DNA from: Candidatus Poribacteria bacterium
Lineage (GTDB): Bacteria; Poribacteria; WGA-4E; WGA-3G
Direction: 5' to 3'
Assembly (NCBI GenBank): GCA_022827625.1
Contig: JAJEIE010000019.1
Coordinates: forward strand, 124,001-188,000
DNA length: 64,000 nt
Both the position numbers and the translations under genes were made by a program. This document shows, piece after piece, positions 55,454 to 63,759 of the stretch. Under the pieces are notes generated by a model. The model did not search any database, had not been told where the DNA came from, and saw nothing but the letters and a program-made list of their open reading frames with translations. How positions within the stretch are numbered: position 1 is the stretch's first letter; each line of letters opens with the position of its first letter.

Positions 55454-55573
55454 TTAAACTGCACGATTTTGCAAGCGTTCGTTCAATGCCGTTTTCTGCT
55501 TTTTCAGGCGTCGTTTTTGGCGTTGACGGATTTGCGTCCGACGCCGGACCTGCCCACTTTTACTCCGTGGCAT
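55454..55573 (-). CDS. 39-residue highly basic small protein
   Basis: ATG 55571-55573 to TAA 55454-55456; 39 residues, about 40 percent Arg/Lys, with RRRTQIRQRQKRRLKKQK in the middle. AAGGGGGT lies 8 bases upstream of the ATG, and the frame starts 4 bases after the stop of the 420-residue gene, so it is the last gene of that unit. The gap has a good ribosome-binding site and no other use. RNA or ribosome contact is plausible from composition. Family not recognised. Confidence 0.65.
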   Translation of the reverse strand: MPRSKSGQVRRRTQIRQRQKRRLKKQKTALNERLQNRAV

Positions 55574-55577
55574 AATT

Positions 55578-56840
55578 TTACCCCCTTTCTTCGATTGTTT
55601 TAGCGAGGTACATGAGTGCCGATGGACACTGTGCTTCTACCTCTGCCATTGCAGTACGCAACGCTGCGTCTGAGCGTGCGTGTAACTGCAGCCGTTCTTC
55701 GGTGACCTTAACATAGCGTTCGTTCTCTACATCAATAAATTCGATTTGCGCTTCGCTCTCGTTTACCAAGGCATAATTGAGGGTGCCATTTTGTGAAGCC
55801 CCTTTATCTGTTTGTGCTTTAAAATTTTCTCTTATTGCCAGTCCTGTGAAATTTTTGTAGAGCGCGCGAGCTGGAAGTTCGTTGGGTGACAAGCATAACG
55901 ACTCTGGAATTGCCTCCGGCATAGAGGGTTCGGGGGCCGCAACTGGTGCTGGATCTAACGTTACTTCCGTTGTCGCATTCACCTCTGATTCGTCCCGCTT
56001 GGGAGCAGCATGCTCAATATAGGTTTCTGTTTCGACATCTATTGCCTCTAAAGACAGCGGCGGCATTTCGGTATCGTCGTTTTTCTGGCGTTTGTTATCA
56101 ATAGGAGCATCTGAAAAGACAGAGATCTCTTGAGACGAAGATGCTTCTGAATCTTCGTGTTCCAATACGTCAAAAAGAATCTCTTTTACACCATCACGCC
56201 ACTCGATAATTAAGTCTTGTTCTTCCACAAGCACCCGTAGCGTTTCAATGCCGATGGCTTGGAGCATTGGATGAAATGCTAATATTTCCGGTGGTGCTGC
56301 TTCAAAAAGGGAGCGCGTGACATAAGCCACCTCGGCAAGGTTTCGGTTACCGGTCAACTTGAGACGGGTTTCACATGCTGTGAGTGCTTGTCCGAGGTTT
56401 CGCATGAACTCCGGTGTAACGAGATGCGGGAGTACCTCTAAGCGAAAGTTTTCACAGGCGGTCTCCGCGTCCGATGCTGAAGCGGGTTGTTCCGTAATTG
56501 CCATTTCTTCATCTAATGCATTTGGCGGCACAATTGAGTTCGCTTCAACTGATACGTCTGTAGGTGTATCGCGCCCCTCTACTTCGTAATCACTGAGGAG
56601 TTCCATTACCCGTGTATACATCAGTTCGGGATCGTAAAGGACTCCTGCAAGTTCAGGTTCATGGAGCAGTTGTCGACTCTGCGCGATGCAGGCATGTAAA
56701 TGCTCTTCTTCCGATTTTTCGTAGCGGAGTCTGCGTTGCTTTTCGATGGCAAGCTGCTTCTGCCTGGACTTCTGGTAACGCTTTCGCTTTTCACGTTTCC
56801 GTGCCACATTTGCGGAGCGGCGACCCTTTTTCTTAGCCAT
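55578..56840 (-). CDS. Unknown 420-residue protein with basic N-terminus and acidic body
   Basis: The first 45 residues are strongly basic (KKKGRRSANVARKREKRKRY); the body is acidic, helical and partly disordered, with Pro/Ala/Glu-rich stretches (about 240-320) and folded-looking segments at about 140-220 (NLAEVAYVTRSLFEAAPPEIL) and 345-420. No catalytic motif or signal. The basic head and the basic small protein downstream suggest nucleic-acid or ribosome association, by composition only. A near-consensus promoter at 56941-56969 drives it. Confidence 0.65.
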   Translation of the reverse strand: MAKKKGRRSANVARKREKRKRYQKSRQKQLAIEKQRRLRYEKSEEEHLHACIAQSRQLLHEPELAGVLYDPELMYTRVMELLSDYEVEGRDTPTDVSVEANSIVPPNALDEEMAITEQPASASDAETACENFRLEVLPHLVTPEFMRNLGQALTACETRLKLTGNRNLAEVAYVTRSLFEAAPPEILAFHPMLQAIGIETLRVLVEEQDLIIEWRDGVKEILFDVLEHEDSEASSSQEISVFSDAPIDNKRQKNDDTEMPPLSLEAIDVETETYIEHAAPKRDESEVNATTEVTLDPAPVAAPEPSMPEAIPESLCLSPNELPARALYKNFTGLAIRENFKAQTDKGASQNGTLNYALVNESEAQIEFIDVENERYVKVTEERLQLHARSDAALRTAMAEVEAQCPSALMYLAKTIEERG

Positions 56841-56940
56841 GGTAATATATTTTTTTGATGCGTGTCGTTATTTGGTGAACGTTTCAATAACTGTTTTACA
56901 TTCTCAACAGTGTGTAGCACCAAGTCTAACACATAACTTA

Positions 56941-56969
56941 AGTATATACCAACACATTTTCATTGTCAA
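56941..56969 (-). promoter_or_regulatory. Consensus-like promoter of the 420-residue gene
   Basis: On the minus strand TTGACA (56964-56969), 17-base spacer, TATACT (56941-56946); leader of about 95 bases. Confidence 0.7.
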
Positions 56970-56990
56970 GTCTAAATTTGTGTTCTAAAT

Positions 56991-57019
56991 TTGATTAATT
57001 GTATAATATTGAGTATAAT
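56991..57019 (+). promoter_or_regulatory. Promoter of the second TonB-dependent receptor
   Basis: TTGATT (56991-56996), 17-base spacer, TATAAT (57014-57019). Confidence 0.6.
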
Positions 57020-57163
57020 TATAAAAACGTTTGTCCAGAAAACGCGAATTATTTGCTGCGTTTTCTAATTTAGGGTATCTATAGGTTATTATGTTAAGTT
57101 ATCACTGATTGTGAAATCGGTGCGGGCAATTTGGCGTTTACGCCAAAATCATAGGAGAGATTT

Positions 57164-59851
57164 ATGTGCTACAAAAATGATATTCATCCAATCATTCTTG
57201 CGTTCAGCATTATTATAGGCATTTTGATGTGCGCGTTTACGCCGGTTATGGCGCAAGAGGAATCTACCGATGCTGAAGAAACGGAAACCACAGACGAAGC
57301 TGAAGCAGCGGAAGAGGCATCCGAAGCGGATCCCGTAAGGCTTGAGAGTTTGGTCGTGGTGGGAACGCGTGCGCAACCGCGTTCTATCTTGGATTCGGCA
57401 GTCCCAATCGATATTGTTTCAAACGAATCCTTTGAGAAGCAGGGCGGGGCAGATCTACCGGATCTGCTGAGAACTTTGGTTCCATCTTATAACGTTAATA
57501 CGCAGCCGATTAGTGATGCGTCAACAGTGGTGCGTCCGGCAAATTTACGAGGGCTTGCCCCTGACCATACGCTGGTGCTCGTCAATAACAAGCGGCGACA
57601 CCGTGCCGCAGTGATTCACTGGCTCGGGAACGGTCTGTCTGATGGCTCACAGGGACCTGACCTGGCACCTATTCCCGCAATTGCGCTGCAACAGGTAGAG
57701 ATCCTCCGTGATGGCGCATCCGCACAATATGGGTCGGACGCTATTGCGGGTGTGATGAATTTTCGATTGAAAGACAACTATGAAGGCGGGTCGTTTGAAT
57801 TTAAACCCGGTATCTACCAATTCGGCGACGGTCGGCAATTTGCTGTTGCTGGCAACATCGGTTTAGGGAATCCAGACGCCTGGAGTAGCCTCAGTTTTGA
57901 ATACGGTGGCGCAGATCCGACCATCCGGTCTATCCAACGTAATGATGCCATCGCCTTGATTAACGCCGGCAATTTTAGTGTGAAAGACCCGGCGCAAATT
58001 TGGGGACAGCCGATTATAGAGAATGATGTCAAATTGTTTGCCAACTACGGTGCCACCCTCACAGAGGACATCGAATTCTATGGGCATGCCAACTACGCCC
58101 GCAAGCGAGTTGAAGGTGGGTTCTATTTCCGTAATCCGAATACCCGTGGTGGTGTGTTTACTTCGTCGGGTGGCGATACGTTGCTCGTCGGGGATATGCG
58201 AGGTTTGACAGCCGAGATGGCGGACTGGGAAGCCCGAAAGCAGGCAGCAGAGGCTGCTGGGCAGGAGTTTACCGAACTGTCGCCTCACGATGCTGACGAT
58301 ATTCCGATAACCAATCACGTTCCTGATCCAGCACGGTTGCAAGCCGTCAAGAATGACCCGAACTTATTCACGTTCCAAGAGATGTTCCCAGGCGGATTCA
58401 CACCGAGATTTGGGGCATTCATGTGGGATAGTTCCGTCGTCGTTGGTGTTAAAGGCACCGCGCTCGCAGACGCCTTGGGTAAGGACTTAACGTGGGATCT
58501 GAGTGGCTCTTTTGGACGGAACCACGCTGATTTCTTTATCTTCAACACTGTTAATGCTTCGCTCGGACCCGATACACCGACATATTTTGATCCGGGCGAC
58601 TATATCCAGACGGATTATAACCTCAACTTTGATGTAACCTATCCGTTGCACGACATGGTGTTCCTCGCTTCGGGTTTGGAATATCGCAACGAAGGATTTG
58701 AAATCATAGAGGGCGAACGCGAGTCGCATCAGATCGGGCCCCTCGCCGCGCAAGGCTTTACTGCTGCCTCCAACGGATTTTCGGGGTTCAGTCCGGTTGC
58801 GGCAGGCAAGTGGCACCGTTACAACGTTGCCGCCTATCTGGAAACTGAACTTAGACCGATTGATCCGCTCCTGATCGCGCTGGCTGTGCGCGGTGAACAA
58901 TTTGAGCTTTTCGGTAGTACCCTGAACTACAAAGCCGCTGCAAACTACAAGGTTACGGAAACCATGCGGTTACGGGGAAGTTATAGTAGTGGATTCCGCG
59001 CACCGACACCCGGGCAGCAAAATACGTTCAACATTACCACTGAATACGATTTTGCGAAGGGTGATCTCGTTAATAAAGGAACAATTCCTTCCACCAACCC
59101 AGCTGTCGGTGTTGTGACAGGTAAGGAAGATAACTCGCTTGACCCGGAAACATCAAATAACTTCACAGGTGGATTTACCGTTGATATTTTGGGTGTAAAC
59201 TTCACGATGGACTTTTTTGATATTCGGCTGAAAAACCGGTTATCGGTGTCACAGCACTTTACATTGACTGACGCGCAGAAGGCCGACCTCATCGCCGCAG
59301 GTGTAACCAGTGCAGCGAATCTGGAAACATTCCAGTTTTTTATCAATGACTTCTCTACCACAACCAACGGTATTGATACCGTCGTTACGATACCTGTACC
59401 GAACGGAAACCTCATCGCTGTGTATAACTTCACGAACACCACGGTGACCGATCACAATCCCGACACGCTGGACGCGCATCGAATCAGGGAACTGGAAGAG
59501 AACTTACCCGCACACCGCGCCAGTCTGACTGCCGTTCAATCCATAACGGATGACTGGGGAGTGCTCGGGCGCGCCAGTTATTTCAGCGGTTGGTTCGATT
59601 CTGAAGATTACTTACAGAATCCAGATGTGCCAGGCACTGGCGAATACACTGGAAGGGTTATTTTCGACTTGGAAACCACTTACACCGTGGGTTCCGGATT
59701 GACTCTCACGCTCGGTGGCAGAAATATCCTTAATACCTATCCCGATGAAAATCCGAATGGTGCTGATTCTGTCGGCAACAAATATGGGCAGTTCAGTCCG
59801 TTTGGTTTTGATGGGGCGTACTGGTATGCTAAGGTCGGATACAGTTTCTAA
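57164..59851 (+). CDS. TonB-dependent outer-membrane receptor (second)
   Basis: An 895-residue receptor. Signal peptide (about 1-30, ending VMA-QE), a Glu/Thr/Ala-rich acidic linker (about 31-60), then the plug domain (LESLVVVGTRAQPRS, NLRGLAPDHTLVLVNNKRRH, QVEILRDGASAQYGSDAIAG), and a barrel ending in GAYWYAKVGYSF with a terminal Phe. The plug motifs match siderophore/B12/sugar receptor families broadly. AGGAGAG precedes the ATG. It has its own promoter and leader and no local TonB gene. Ligand unknown; a binding lipoprotein gene follows 158 bp later. Confidence 0.93.
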   Translation: MCYKNDIHPIILAFSIIIGILMCAFTPVMAQEESTDAEETETTDEAEAAEEASEADPVRLESLVVVGTRAQPRSILDSAVPIDIVSNESFEKQGGADLPDLLRTLVPSYNVNTQPISDASTVVRPANLRGLAPDHTLVLVNNKRRHRAAVIHWLGNGLSDGSQGPDLAPIPAIALQQVEILRDGASAQYGSDAIAGVMNFRLKDNYEGGSFEFKPGIYQFGDGRQFAVAGNIGLGNPDAWSSLSFEYGGADPTIRSIQRNDAIALINAGNFSVKDPAQIWGQPIIENDVKLFANYGATLTEDIEFYGHANYARKRVEGGFYFRNPNTRGGVFTSSGGDTLLVGDMRGLTAEMADWEARKQAAEAAGQEFTELSPHDADDIPITNHVPDPARLQAVKNDPNLFTFQEMFPGGFTPRFGAFMWDSSVVVGVKGTALADALGKDLTWDLSGSFGRNHADFFIFNTVNASLGPDTPTYFDPGDYIQTDYNLNFDVTYPLHDMVFLASGLEYRNEGFEIIEGERESHQIGPLAAQGFTAASNGFSGFSPVAAGKWHRYNVAAYLETELRPIDPLLIALAVRGEQFELFGSTLNYKAAANYKVTETMRLRGSYSSGFRAPTPGQQNTFNITTEYDFAKGDLVNKGTIPSTNPAVGVVTGKEDNSLDPETSNNFTGGFTVDILGVNFTMDFFDIRLKNRLSVSQHFTLTDAQKADLIAAGVTSAANLETFQFFINDFSTTTNGIDTVVTIPVPNGNLIAVYNFTNTTVTDHNPDTLDAHRIRELEENLPAHRASLTAVQSITDDWGVLGRASYFSGWFDSEDYLQNPDVPGTGEYTGRVIFDLETTYTVGSGLTLTLGGRNILNTYPDENPNGADSVGNKYGQFSPFGFDGAYWYAKVGYSF

Positions 59852-59888
59852 GACCTATCTCATGAAAGGTATAGAGAAACTTTTCGCA

Positions 59889-59915
59889 ATAGGCGCGGTT
59901 AAAAACCGCGCCTAT
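59889..59915 (+). terminator. Perfect 12-bp hairpin after the TonB receptor
   Basis: ATAGGCGCGGTT (59889-59900) and AACCGCGCCTAT (59904-59915) with an AAA loop. No T run follows, so it may be a repeat-derived hairpin (compare 37635-37680) rather than a true intrinsic terminator, though it would protect the 3' end. Confidence 0.5.
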
Positions 59916-60009
59916 CAATTTGTATCCGTTCTCTTTCAATCGTAAGTATTTTCATCAAAATCCTCGGAACGCAGTTAAAAATGGATTCTTAGTATCGGAG
60001 ATAGTTTTT

Positions 60010-61218
60010 ATGTTGTTTCGACAGAAGGGAATAACGCCCAGAGATATAAATGTTTTCGGGATTCTTGCTGCATTCTTTGTAATGAGCATTTTCTTTTTAG
60101 GCTGCGATCGCATTCATCAAGTGCTTACTCCTGTGGATTCGACCCCTAACGTTCCTGCTGCGGTCAAAATTGGTTTCATTTATAGTCCATCTGACCCGGG
60201 GACGACTCGAAATGGTGCTGAATTAGCGGTTGCCCTTGCAAATGAGGCAGGCGGAATCGACGGCGTACCGGTAGAACTTCTCATTAAAGATGATAAAAGA
60301 GATCCTGCGCTGAGTGTTCAACACACTGAGGCATTAATCGCTGCAGGTGTTTTGGCAATTGTGGGTCCCGATTACTCTGATTTGGCTGTAGAAGTCGGTG
60401 CGGTCGCTCAACAACACGGTATACCGATGGTGACAACCTATCCCACGAATCCAAAGGTTACACGGCATGGAGATTTCTCTTTCATGGGGGCGTACACTGA
60501 TCCGTATCAGGGGAGTATAATGGTCAGTTTTGCTGTGCAGGAATTAGGCGCGTTGACGGCCGCTATCCTCACTGAAACAGGCAGCAGTTACTCGGAAGGA
60601 CTATCGCATACTTTTATTTCCCAATTCAGCGCACAAGGCGGCACAATTGCTGTTCATCAGCTTTATGAGCCAGGTACTACCGATTTTACTGAGCAGTTAA
60701 TGGCAGTTGCTGCGGTTAATCCGCCTGTTGATGTCGTTTTTTTCCCAGGTTTAGGCTCTGAATTTCCGCTGGCAGTTAAACAGGCGAGATCTAATGATTT
60801 TGGTATTTCTGCAATCTTTCTTGGCGGTGATGGTTGGGATCGACCAGACTTGGTTGAAATCGGTGGGGAGGCGGTTGAAGGCAGTTTCTTTGCGAATCAC
60901 TTTTCACCAGATGCGCCGCTGGCACATCTAAGTGAGGAGGCGCGTCAATTTATTAGTGCCTATACCGCACGGTTTGGTATTGTTCCCGATGGACCCGCGG
61001 CACTCGGTTATGACGCTGCGAGCCTTGTAATTCAAGCGATGCAGCGGGCAACGGAGGTAAATCCAGCGGCTATTCGAGATCAAATTAAAGCGACTCAGAG
61101 CTACAATGGCGCAACGATGTTATCGCATTTTGATGAAAATCGACACGCAATCAAGAGCTCGGTTATCAACACTGTTAAAGATGGAAAGATACAGTTTCAC
61201 CAGTTCATAGTACCGTAA
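60010..61218 (+). CDS. Periplasmic-binding (Leu/Ile/Val-type) lipoprotein
   Basis: A 402-residue protein from ATG 60010, with GGAG 10 bases upstream. A signal sequence ends in IFFLGC, a lipobox. The Peripla_BP_6 fold follows: KIGFIYSPSDPGTTRNGAELAVALANEAGG, VAIVGP-like ILAIVGPDYSD, and TDFTEQLMAV. Such proteins capture branched-chain amino acids, amides or urea for ABC importers. No permease or ATPase genes are adjacent, so it may serve a distant transporter or act as a sensor. Reads with the upstream TonB receptor as an outer-to-inner uptake route by position only. Confidence 0.85.
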   Translation: MLFRQKGITPRDINVFGILAAFFVMSIFFLGCDRIHQVLTPVDSTPNVPAAVKIGFIYSPSDPGTTRNGAELAVALANEAGGIDGVPVELLIKDDKRDPALSVQHTEALIAAGVLAIVGPDYSDLAVEVGAVAQQHGIPMVTTYPTNPKVTRHGDFSFMGAYTDPYQGSIMVSFAVQELGALTAAILTETGSSYSEGLSHTFISQFSAQGGTIAVHQLYEPGTTDFTEQLMAVAAVNPPVDVVFFPGLGSEFPLAVKQARSNDFGISAIFLGGDGWDRPDLVEIGGEAVEGSFFANHFSPDAPLAHLSEEARQFISAYTARFGIVPDGPAALGYDAASLVIQAMQRATEVNPAAIRDQIKATQSYNGATMLSHFDENRHAIKSSVINTVKDGKIQFHQFIVP

Positions 61219-61288
61219 TATTTACAATTGCAATTATACAACATAAGGTTTCTGCACTTAGCAGATTTTTTGAAGTGAGGTCTATTAT

Positions 61289-62125
61289 ATGAGCAATCAG
61301 AGCAGAGATGCAGAATATACAATGGGGCGCAGCGAGGAAGAAACCGAACGTTTGATTGAACAATCCCAACTCTACGATGATGTAACACGGCGTTTTTTCC
61401 TCAGAAGCGGCATCGCAAAAGGCATGAAAGTCCTTGATGTCGGGAGTGGTGCTGGCGATGTTGCGCTAACCCTTGCTGAATTTGTGGGACCCGAAGGGCA
61501 AGTCGTCGGTGTAGATGTTAATCCAGATATTCTCAAAACAGCACGGGAGCGGGCGGATGCCGCGGGTTTTTCAAACGTTGAATTCATCGCAGGTGATGTC
61601 CGAACCCTTGAGCTCCCTAACGATTTTGATGCCGTCGTCGGCAGACTCGTCCTTCTCTATATGGCAGACCCAGCGGAGACACTGAGAAGGTTAGCTACCC
61701 ATCTTTGCGGTGGAGGGATCGTCGCCTTTCAGGATACTGAGCTTGCACTCTATCGGACGGTTATACATCCGGATACACCATTGATAAATCAGCTCGTTGA
61801 GTGGGGGCTTACGGTGTTTGAACGGTCAGGGGCACATCTCAACATGGGTATGGAACTTTACCGGGTATTCGTTGATGCGGGTTTGCCTGAACCTACCTTA
61901 CACTTTGAGGCACCCATGGGTGGACCTGAAGACTGGCCCGGGTTTGAGTATCTCGCCAACAGTTTTCGGAGCCTCGTGCCATTGATGGAGGCTTATGGCA
62001 TCGCCACTGCTGAAGAGGTAGATATCGACACACTCGCGGATCGGATTCAGGCAGAAGTTACTACATCAAAACGACCGCTCCTATTGCCGCCACACATCAC
62101 AGCATATACCACGCTTGCATCCTAA
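61289..62125 (+). CDS. SAM-dependent methyltransferase, tandem copy 1
   Basis: A 278-residue class I methyltransferase. MKVLDVGSGAGDVALTLAE (about 47-65) is motif I, VVGVDVNPDIL motif II, VEFIAGDVRTLEL motif III. The form (MGRSEEETERLIEQSQLY start, UbiE/arsM-like core, long C-terminal cap) recurs in the next gene at about 60 percent identity by eye. GTGAGGT lies upstream of the ATG. Substrate unknown; the shared cap suggests related small-molecule acceptors. Confidence 0.88.
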   Translation: MSNQSRDAEYTMGRSEEETERLIEQSQLYDDVTRRFFLRSGIAKGMKVLDVGSGAGDVALTLAEFVGPEGQVVGVDVNPDILKTARERADAAGFSNVEFIAGDVRTLELPNDFDAVVGRLVLLYMADPAETLRRLATHLCGGGIVAFQDTELALYRTVIHPDTPLINQLVEWGLTVFERSGAHLNMGMELYRVFVDAGLPEPTLHFEAPMGGPEDWPGFEYLANSFRSLVPLMEAYGIATAEEVDIDTLADRIQAEVTTSKRPLLLPPHITAYTTLAS

Positions 62126-62138
62126 AGAGGCTCGGTAT

Positions 62139-62999
62139 ATGGCGAAAAATCATTCAGAGAACACACAGGCATCAAATCACGATGCCACCTATACCTTAGG
62201 ACGCACCTCACACGAAACGACGCGCCTCATTGAGCAATCCAGAATTTACGGCGAGTCAACACAACGCTTCTGTAAACGAGCCGGTATTACCCAAGGGATG
62301 CGTGTGCTTGAAATCGGTAGTGGTGCTGGCGATGTCGCCCTCACACTTGCTGAACTCGTTGGACCAACAGGACGGGTCGTTGGTGTCGATGTCAACGCAA
62401 CAATTCTCGACACAGCACGTCAGCGCGCTGCGGATGCCGGCACGCGGAACGTTGAATTTATTGCCGGTGATGCCCGAACGCTTGACTTTCCAGGTAAGTT
62501 TGATGCGATTGTCGGACGGTTTGTTCTCATGTATATGGCGGATCCTCGAAAGGCATTTGCGAAACTCATGACGCATGTGAAACCGGGCGGCATTGCTGCG
62601 TTTCAGGAACCCGAATACACGCTCTATCCTGCGTTCATACACCCAGACACGCCCCTTATAAACCAACTCATTGCCTGGATTTTAGATGTATTTGAGCATT
62701 CAGGGGCACACCTTGACATGGGAATCGGGTTGTATCGCGCTTTTGTAGACGCAGGTTTACCGCCACCGGCGATGCACCTTGAATCTCCAATTGGTGCAGC
62801 GAAAGCATGGGAGGGTTATCGATATATGGTAACCATCTTTCAGAGTCTCCTTCCGCTTCTGGAAGAATACGGACTCGCAACAGCGGAGCAGGTCGGTTTG
62901 GATACTTTAGCTGCACGGCTCCGCCAAGAGGTCCTTGCATCAAAACGTCCTTTTTTCTTACCGTTGCATGTGACGGCATACGCAGTACTTCCAATTTAA
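62139..62999 (+). CDS. SAM-dependent methyltransferase, tandem copy 2
   Basis: A 286-residue paralogue of the preceding gene from ATG 62139, 13 bp after its stop, with AGAGG upstream; the frame opens 24 bases earlier. MRVLEIGSGAGDVALTLAE, VVGVDVNATIL and VEFIAGDARTLDF match motif for motif, and the C-terminal cap (LINQLIAWILDVFEHSGAHLDMG) is conserved. The two form one transcription unit, perhaps acting as a heterodimer or on successive sites. Confidence 0.88.
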   Translation: MAKNHSENTQASNHDATYTLGRTSHETTRLIEQSRIYGESTQRFCKRAGITQGMRVLEIGSGAGDVALTLAELVGPTGRVVGVDVNATILDTARQRAADAGTRNVEFIAGDARTLDFPGKFDAIVGRFVLMYMADPRKAFAKLMTHVKPGGIAAFQEPEYTLYPAFIHPDTPLINQLIAWILDVFEHSGAHLDMGIGLYRAFVDAGLPPPAMHLESPIGAAKAWEGYRYMVTIFQSLLPLLEEYGLATAEQVGLDTLAARLRQEVLASKRPFFLPLHVTAYAVLPI

Positions 63000-63295
63000 A
63001 TTCCGCAAAATCCGTGCGAATTGCCCCGATTTGTCCAAAATATTTTTGCTCATTTTGCTATGAAAAATTGTTATCATTTTTTAGGTAATTTTGTAAAAAA
63101 AATGTGGTTTTTGGTTGATATAGGTCTCGATATGTGGTATAATTATATAAATTAACAATTGGTGAATAAAATTCCATCTGAAGTGTGATTACAGCTTCAG
63201 TATGTATATCAGATGGAATTTACACAATTAATCTCTGCTCCCTGCTTTTGTGGAAATCGCAGTGGAGCCACTGGTCCAAAGAGAGGCATAAAAAT
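63000..63295 (+). other. Structured leader of rpsF
   Basis: About 150 transcribed bases precede rpsF. AAATTCCATCTGA (63169-63181) pairs perfectly with TCAGATGGAATTT (63209-63221); a competing stem CTGAAG (63178-63183)/CTTCAG (63195-63200) shares bases with it. Such a leader would suit autoregulation by the S6-S18 complex, known from other bacteria, but I cannot match the known consensus. Confidence 0.55.
63115..63143 (+). promoter_or_regulatory. Sigma70 promoter of rpsF-ssb
   Basis: TTGATA (63115-63120), 17-base spacer, TATAAT (63138-63143). Confidence 0.65.
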
Positions 63296-63673
63296 TTGAA
63301 TCCTTACGAACTCCTGCTTATCATCACCCCCGACTATGATGAGAGCGAAGCAGCGGCTCTTACTGATCAAGTAAAGAGCATTATCGAAAATGGGGGAACT
63401 CTCCTGAAAGTTGATCCTTGGGGAAAAAAGCGGCTCGCCTATCCGATTCGGAAACGTAGTGAAGGTTATTATGTGCTCTACATTTTTGAGAGTGCACCGA
63501 GTTTTGTCGCTGAACTCAACCAATCCCTGCGTGTTATTGAAACGATTCTGCGTTACATGGTTGTCGGATACGAGGACGATATCGATAAATTGAAGGCTGA
63601 ACTCACCGCTGAGGCGGGACAAACGACATCCGATGGTAATGATGGGTCTGAAGCCACGACAACGTCCAAATAA
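63296..63673 (+). CDS. rpsF: 30S ribosomal protein S6
   Basis: A 125-residue S6 protein. I take TTG 63296 as start, with GAGAGG 9 bases upstream, giving MNPYELLLIITPDYDE, the usual S6 opening; the frame is open back to 63185 through the leader. WGKKRLAYPIRKRSEGYYVLYIFES and the C-terminal acidic tail are typical. It binds S18 on the 30S platform. ssb follows, the standard rpsF-ssb-rpsR order. Confidence 0.95.
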   Translation: MNPYELLLIITPDYDESEAAALTDQVKSIIENGGTLLKVDPWGKKRLAYPIRKRSEGYYVLYIFESAPSFVAELNQSLRVIETILRYMVVGYEDDIDKLKAELTAEAGQTTSDGNDGSEATTTSK

Positions 63674-63759
63674 AATGCGCATCATCCAGATTTAAAAAAT
63701 GAGTTTTGGTTTTTAAGTGATGCCAAACAATCTGAATAAACGTTTAAAGAGGAGAAACC

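Larger units (their letters stand above)
56841..57163. other. Divergent promoter region and structured leader of the second TonB receptor
   Basis: Back-to-back promoters (56941-56969 minus; 56991-57019 plus) lie 22 bp apart. The plus leader, about 137 bases, contains AGAAAACGC/GCGTTTTCT (57037-57045 with 57058-57066) and TTGGCG/CGCCAA (57131-57136 with 57141-57146), the latter just ahead of AGGAGAG and the start codon. Confidence 0.65.
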
